Shown: positions 59,769 through 64,000 of the stretch, in pieces
Numbering within the stretch: the stretch's first letter is position 1
Layout of the letters: each line of letters starts with the position of its first letter
DNA from: Lactobacillus amylovorus DSM 20531
GTDB taxonomy: Bacteria; Bacillota; Bacilli; Lactobacillales; Lactobacillaceae
Direction of reading: 5' to 3'
NCBI RefSeq assembly: GCF_002706375.1
Contig: NZ_CP017706.1
Coordinates: 1,426,001 to 1,490,000 of the forward strand
DNA length: 64,000 nucleotides
Made by a program: the position numbers and the translations under genes
Notes under the pieces: generated by a model
Database searches by the model: none
What the model was told of the DNA's origin: nothing
Seen by the model: only the letters and a program-made list of their open reading frames with translations

Positions 59769-61106
59769 TCATTTTTCTTTGGGCAGATAAACGGAAAAGA
59801 TCGTCCCTTGAGGAGTGTTGTCCTCCACCGTGATTTGGCCGTGATACTTGTCGACTTCGGCTTTGACGATGGCCAAGCCTAGGCCAGAACCACCGACTTT
59901 GCTGGAGTGCGACTTATCTTCGCGGTAAAAACGTTCGAAGATCTTTTCACGGTTTTCCTGGGAAATGCCAATACCGTGGTCTGCGACTTGGAAGAGTAAT
60001 TTGTCAGCTTGTTTTTTCAAAACGACGTTAATTTCGCTATCTGCAGGTGAATATTTAGCCGCATTTTCTACCAAGTTGTGGGCGATATTGCGAAAATCGG
60101 TTGGCTTGATCGGGAAGAGCAGTTGTTCAGGTAAGTTAGAAATAATTTTTTGCGGATAAACAGTCTGCACTTCATTTGCTACATCAGAAACAATTTTAAC
60201 CAAATCAATTGGCGTTACGTTGTCATTATTCTGATCGATTCTACCCAAAGTAAGCAGCTCGTTAACCATCAACTGCATCTTCTTCGATTCTGAATCAATA
60301 TAGTCTAATGAAGTAGAAATAATCTCTGGGTTGCTTTGCCCGCGACGTTTGATCAAATTAACGTGGCCGCGAATGGCCGCAATTGGCGTCTTTAATTCGT
60401 GTGAAGCATCGCTGACGAATTGTTGCTCGCGCTTTAACGCATTATTTTGAAAACTCAGCAGATTGTTAAATGACTGCGCCAGGTTCCTGATTTCAAGTGG
60501 ATTATCAGGAATAGTGACCTTTCTCTCAGGCGTTTTATTCTTGCGAATATCCTGGATTTCCGCGTTCATCGTTTGAATCGGCCTGCTCCATTTATGAGCA
60601 AAACGGCGAATGAGCAGGATGCTGATCAAGATAGCTACTAGGTTGATGCCTAGCATCGTAAGTAGAAGCCAGGTGACTAGATTGAAGAGTTCGTCGACAT
60701 TTAAGGCAACGTGAATGCGATAGCCATGGTGTCCTTCACGTGCTAAAAAATAGATATGCTTGTGTGAAACAACAAAGTTTTGATAATGGCGTTTATGGTT
60801 AATATCCTTAAAAGTCTCGTGTGCATCTTCAGAATAATAGGTTCGGCCCTGCGGCGTAGTTAAAATAATTGCATCGTCGTCTTGTTTTGCTAAATAGGCA
60901 TCAAGTAGTGCCGACCAGTCGTATTGCGGTTCCAGATTTTCTTCTACGGCGCTAATAACCTGTTCACTCTGGCTTTTGGCATTGTAATAAATGTAGCCAG
61001 AAGAAATAACTAAAAAGGCGATATTGACGAGAACCAAAATAGCCACGAATAGACTGACGAATAATTTGGTTAATTGGCTAGTGGTAGTTTTAGCTTTATT
61101 TTGCAT
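59769..61106 (-). CDS. Sensor histidine kinase
   Basis: The 445-aa kinase has two membrane segments (about 14-38 and 150-172) around an extracellular sensor (40-150), then HAMP (about 173-225), dimerisation H-box FVSDASHELKTPIAAIRGHV (about 237), and an ATPase domain with N-box NIAHNLVENAAKYSP, G1 VADHGIGISQENREKIFERF and G2 SGLGLAIVKAEV. It pairs with the OmpR-type regulator that ends two bases upstream of its start. The PepSY genes downstream on the same strand may be part of its regulon or interact with its sensor. Confidence 0.94.
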   Translation of the reverse strand: MQNKAKTTTSQLTKLFVSLFVAILVLVNIAFLVISSGYIYYNAKSQSEQVISAVEENLEPQYDWSALLDAYLAKQDDDAIILTTPQGRTYYSEDAHETFKDINHKRHYQNFVVSHKHIYFLAREGHHGYRIHVALNVDELFNLVTWLLLTMLGINLVAILISILLIRRFAHKWSRPIQTMNAEIQDIRKNKTPERKVTIPDNPLEIRNLAQSFNNLLSFQNNALKREQQFVSDASHELKTPIAAIRGHVNLIKRRGQSNPEIISTSLDYIDSESKKMQLMVNELLTLGRIDQNNDNVTPIDLVKIVSDVANEVQTVYPQKIISNLPEQLLFPIKPTDFRNIAHNLVENAAKYSPADSEINVVLKKQADKLLFQVADHGIGISQENREKIFERFYREDKSHSSKVGGSGLGLAIVKAEVDKYHGQITVEDNTPQGTIFSVYLPKEK

Positions 61107-61107
61107 G

Positions 61108-61809
61108 TTAATCGTCTTCTCTTAAACAATAGCCGAGGCCGCGCACCGTTTTGATGAGCTTCTTATATGGTTCGCCCAACTTGTTGCGGATGGTTCTAAT
61201 GTAGACATCAACCGTGTTGGTTTGGCCCACGAAGTCATAGCCCCAGACGACGTCGAGCAGTTCATCACGGCTTTTTACTTTTTCGGGATCCTGCATCAGT
61301 TCGGTCATTAAGGCGAATTCTTTTGGTGTTAAATAAATCTTTTCGTCATTGCAGTAGAATTCGTGCTTTACCAAGTCGATTTTTAATGGGCCAAAAGTAA
61401 AGGTGGAAGTAGGGGCTGCATTTTGTTCTTGGGTCTTTTTTAAGCGACGCAAAATAACCCGAATTCTGGCAAAAAGTTCCTCAATTTCAAAAGGTTTGAT
61501 AATGTAGTCATCTAAGCCTTGATCAAGAGCAGAACTAATGTCAGAAGCGGAATTTTTCGCCGTTAACATAATGATTGGCACATCGCTTTGTTTGCGGATT
61601 CTACGCAATACAGTGATGCCGTCATAAACTGGCAGCATCCAATCAAGCAGGATTAAGGTAGGATCTTCTTTTTGAAAAAGCTCGAGTGCCTCCTTACCAT
61701 CTTGTGCCCAAATTACCTGGTAGCCTTCAAATCCCAGCTCTGTTTTCACAAAGCTAGCCACTGCTTCTTCATCTTCAACTAGCAGAATTTTGACATCTTT
61801 TTCATCCAT
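61108..61809 (-). CDS. OmpR-family response regulator
   Basis: The 233-aa regulator has a receiver domain with acidic pair VEDEE, phospho-acceptor Asp in LILLDWMLPVYDG (about 56), the conserved Lys in MLTAKNS, then a winged-helix DNA-binding domain (about 140-230; YLTPKEFALMTELM and QTNTVDVYIRTIRNKLGEP). The internal ATG 61809 is chosen since GAGGTAAATG precedes it; a longer form from 61848 would start within the terminator of the next gene. Its stop is two bases before the kinase start. It lies downstream of the iminopeptidase gene on the same strand, after a hairpin. Confidence 0.94.
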   Translation of the reverse strand: MDEKDVKILLVEDEEAVASFVKTELGFEGYQVIWAQDGKEALELFQKEDPTLILLDWMLPVYDGITVLRRIRKQSDVPIIMLTAKNSASDISSALDQGLDDYIIKPFEIEELFARIRVILRRLKKTQEQNAAPTSTFTFGPLKIDLVKHEFYCNDEKIYLTPKEFALMTELMQDPEKVKSRDELLDVVWGYDFVGQTNTVDVYIRTIRNKLGEPYKKLIKTVRGLGYCLREDD

Positions 61810-61821
61810 ATCATTTACCTC

Positions 61822-61857
61822 TAGAAAAAAACGGCTGGAAAATTCCAACCGTTTTGT
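61822..61857 (-). terminator. Terminator after the iminopeptidase gene
   Basis: Read on the minus strand, AAAACGGTTGGAATTTTCCAGCCGTTTTTTTC is a near-perfect stem with T7, just past the stop of the gene at 61861. Confidence 0.82.
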
Positions 61858-61860
61858 TAA

Positions 61861-62778
61861 TTAATTTTGACCTTTGAAGGTGCCGTTTTCTACTTCACGA
61901 ATGAAGTCAGCCAAGTGTTTGTAGTAAACTGCAGGATTATCAACCATGTGGTGGTGTCCACCATCTGGAGTAGTAACTAAACGTGAGTTAGGAATTTCCT
62001 TTTGCATAATCTTAGCAGTTGAAATAGGCATAGTTTCGTTTTCACCAAAAGTAAGCAAAGTTGGAACATTGATCTTGTGTAATTGATCTCTGAAGTGCCA
62101 GTCCTTTAACTTACCGGTGATAACAAACTCATTATCACCTTGGAAGGCGTTGTAAACAGCAGAACCACCAAGGTCCTTTAGATGGTAAAGCTTAGAAGGT
62201 TGCTTACGATCAACAAAGTTAATGTTCAAGATTTGAACGTCATCTTGGTAACGCTTGTTGTCGTAATCATTGTTCCTTTCACATTCATGCATAAAGTCAA
62301 TTTCAGTCTGTGGTAGAACTTCTTGTCTTCTTCTATTAACTGAAGCAACGTATTCATCGATTTCATCAACCATGGATGAAATGATCGCACCCTTTAAGTG
62401 CTGACCATATTTAACGGCGTATTCTTGAACTAATAACCCACCCCAACTTTGACCGATTAAGTAAATATTATCTAAACCAAGCTTTTCACGCACTTCATCA
62501 ACTTCATCTAAGAAGTATTCATAAGTTAAATACTTTTTAGCGATTTCAGGATCAGAATAGTCAGGTTGATCTGAATAAAGAGAACCCAATTGATCGTACA
62601 TGGTAACTTGAACGTTAAGACCTTGCTTCTTCAATTGTTCAGCAGTGTCTTCCCAGTATTCGTGGTTGCCGCCAGGACCACCGTGAAGAGCTAATAAGTG
62701 AATGTCGCCTTCACCTTGAGTATTAGTCCATAAGTGGTAACCGTTGTCTAAAGTGATAATTTTAGTACCAGTTTTCAT
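61861..62778 (-). CDS. pip: Proline iminopeptidase
   Basis: The 305-aa alpha/beta-hydrolase releases N-terminal proline from peptides. It has HGGPGGNHEYWE (oxyanion block, about 33), the nucleophile motif IGQSWGGLLVQEYA with Ser at about 108, and the late GGHHHMVDNPAVYY carrying the catalytic His (about 285). Length and motifs match PepI/Pip of lactobacilli. It has its own promoter and its transcript ends at 61822. In milk-adapted or peptide-using lactobacilli it complements the Opp system. Confidence 0.93.
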   Translation of the reverse strand: MKTGTKIITLDNGYHLWTNTQGEGDIHLLALHGGPGGNHEYWEDTAEQLKKQGLNVQVTMYDQLGSLYSDQPDYSDPEIAKKYLTYEYFLDEVDEVREKLGLDNIYLIGQSWGGLLVQEYAVKYGQHLKGAIISSMVDEIDEYVASVNRRRQEVLPQTEIDFMHECERNNDYDNKRYQDDVQILNINFVDRKQPSKLYHLKDLGGSAVYNAFQGDNEFVITGKLKDWHFRDQLHKINVPTLLTFGENETMPISTAKIMQKEIPNSRLVTTPDGGHHHMVDNPAVYYKHLADFIREVENGTFKGQN

Positions 62779-62899
62779 AGAATTTCCTTTCAGTCTTTAT
62801 TAAAAATAGAATGTATTACATTAATTATCGTATCAGATTGAGAAAAAGACAAGTATGCGAGTATAATGAATGGTTCAAGTATATAAAAAAGGAGAGTTT

Positions 62900-64000
62900 A
62901 TGAGTCTTAAATATGCTAAAAAAAGCCAATTAATCTGTTTTACGATCTTGGCAGCAATTAAAGCCTGCAACATCGTCTTTGTAGCTTATATGATTCAAGT
63001 CATGTTGAACGTTGCTTCTTCTGGCTCTCATGACTACATGCACTTAATTAGATTGGCTTTATTAACTGCATTAGGTCAATTGTGCTTTATGGCCAGCAAC
63101 TTTGTTTACGAAACGGTTAAGATGGGAATTATTCGTGACGTAAACATGACATTAAAAAAGGCCAATCTTCGGTATCTAGTTGATCAAGGCGATCCGGATA
63201 TAAAAAGCGGTTTGTCGCTGATGACTAATGATTTAAAACAAATTGAAACTAATCGTGTGACCGCTCAACTAGATATGATTTTCCAGGGGTTGTCATTTAT
63301 TGGTGCCATTAGCTTTGCTTTTTATAGTTCTTGGCAAATGACTTTAGTATTTGTAATAGCAACGATTGCACCTGCTGTAGTGCAGATGATCACTAGTCCA
63401 ATTATTACTAAAAAGTCAAAGATTTGGGCAAAAACTAATGCTAATTATACGCAGCATGTTTCAGATTCATTAAATGGTGCTCAGGCTACCAAGCTTTATA
63501 ACGTGCGAACAAATATTGTAACGCGTGCGTCAAATGCTGCCCAGCAAATGGAAAACGCGTTAAGAAATATGACTTTGACGCAGGCATGGGCACTAGAATT
63601 AATTTATTCTGCAGCTGAGCTTTTCTGTTTCATCATTCCATGTACCGTAGGTGGGATCTTGATGATGCAAGGCAACTTAAAAGTAGGTACTTTGGTAATG
63701 ATGGTTGATTTGGCAATGAATTTTATCACGCCAGTTGTTACATTGTTTAACGAATTTAACCAAGTTAAGTCAACCGTACCGATGTGGGAAAAGACTCAAG
63801 AAGCTTTGAAACATGTGATGAAAGATGACAAGCAAAAGATCGATCATTTTGAAGGAATGAAAATTGATGATTTGTCTTATGTAACAAGTTCTGATCATAA
63901 GCGAATTTTTGATGGAGTTAATATAGAAGTTAAACCTGGTGAAAAAGTATTGCTTATGGCGCCAAGTGGCTGGGGGAAAACAACGTTGTTGCGCCTTCTT
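62900..64000 (+). CDS. ABC exporter, membrane domain and start of the ATPase domain (runs off the window)
   Basis: ATG 62900 follows AAAAAGGAG, and the frame stays open to the end of the window, giving 367 residues. Segments at about 13-35, 52-73, 130-150, 153-175, 235-262 and 265-285 form a six-helix type 1 exporter domain (ABC_membrane), and residues about 320 on begin the nucleotide-binding domain with Walker A MAPSGWGKTTLLRLL at the window edge. It is probably a half-exporter that works as a dimer. The substrate is unknown. Confidence 0.88.
   Translation, partial: MSLKYAKKSQLICFTILAAIKACNIVFVAYMIQVMLNVASSGSHDYMHLIRLALLTALGQLCFMASNFVYETVKMGIIRDVNMTLKKANLRYLVDQGDPDIKSGLSLMTNDLKQIETNRVTAQLDMIFQGLSFIGAISFAFYSSWQMTLVFVIATIAPAVVQMITSPIITKKSKIWAKTNANYTQHVSDSLNGAQATKLYNVRTNIVTRASNAAQQMENALRNMTLTQAWALELIYSAAELFCFIIPCTVGGILMMQGNLKVGTLVMMVDLAMNFITPVVTLFNEFNQVKSTVPMWEKTQEALKHVMKDDKQKIDHFEGMKIDDLSYVTSSDHKRIFDGVNIEVKPGEKVLLMAPSGWGKTTLLRLL

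Noticed and set aside
61810..61848. Longer N-terminus of the response regulator
   Set aside because: It lies in the terminator of the iminopeptidase gene; ATG 61809 has GAGGT upstream and starts the standard receiver domain.

Overview
The window is low-GC Firmicutes DNA, most probably from the Lactobacillus acidophilus/crispatus/helveticus/amylovorus group. Supporting signs are many PTS systems (three sugar operons or orphan components), a T-box leader, an iminopeptidase next to an OmpR-type two-component pair, BceAB-like transporter genes, IS30/IS66/IS256/ISL3/IS3 insertion sequences, and frequent AAGGAG ribosome sites. No rRNA, tRNA or CRISPR array was found. The species is an inference; no 16S or other marker gene is in the window.

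Left part (1-5400) is mobile-element territory: a gene fragment truncated by an IS30 copy, an LtaS-like sulfatase-fold membrane enzyme, and a decayed IS66 element. At 5400-14010 lies a self-contained sigma-54 regulon: rpoN (minus), a divergent LevR-type activator, a near-perfect -24/-12 promoter, and an operon of a NagA-like deacetylase, mannose-type EIIA, EIIB, EIIC and EIID, and a ChbG/YdjC deacetylase. It probably imports and deacetylates an N-acetylated amino-sugar oligomer.

The accessory island is 14010-33300. It holds IS3 ends, a duplicated relic ORF, an IS256/ISL3 chimera, a truncated membrane gene, an unknown coiled-coil protein, an unknown membrane protein, and a SIR2-HerA pair that matches the known anti-phage family. 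An IS30 sits inside codons 5-8 of the SIR2 gene, flanked by a 13-bp direct repeat; removing it restores a continuous 418-codon frame. Downstream are a candidate type I toxin/antitoxin locus, a secreted protein, a frameshifted hicA with a short hicB, a broken PTS-regulator fragment, and a complete beta-glucoside operon (antiterminator, EIIBCA, 6-phospho-beta-glucosidase) with cre, RAT and terminator. Two broken genes follow (a pRiA4b ORF-3-like protein and a nonsense-interrupted small protein).

From 33300 to the end the window looks like core chromosome: GNAT and TetR genes, maltose-6-phosphate glucosidase with a consensus cre, an RpiR regulator, L-asparaginase, an orphan mannose-type EIIA, a TcaA-like protein, an FtsX-type ABC exporter under a 28-bp perfect palindrome, histidine phosphatase, matrixin protease, HelD, an amino-acid ABC transporter behind a T-box whose antiterminator/terminator module is duplicated, coaA, efp, several PepSY proteins, an OppA-type lipoprotein behind a cysteine-codon-rich leader peptide and terminator, a MarR-GNAT pair, a histidine kinase/response regulator, prolyl iminopeptidase and the start of an ABC exporter.

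The most interesting non-standard signals are the cysteine-rich leader/attenuator (55435-55666), the tandem T-box, the interrupted SIR2-HerA locus with its unexplained neighbours, the type I TA-like convergent RNAs, a leaderless Pro-Pro mini-ORF before efp, and a canonical A_AAA_AAC slippery site joining two halves of a PepSY protein.
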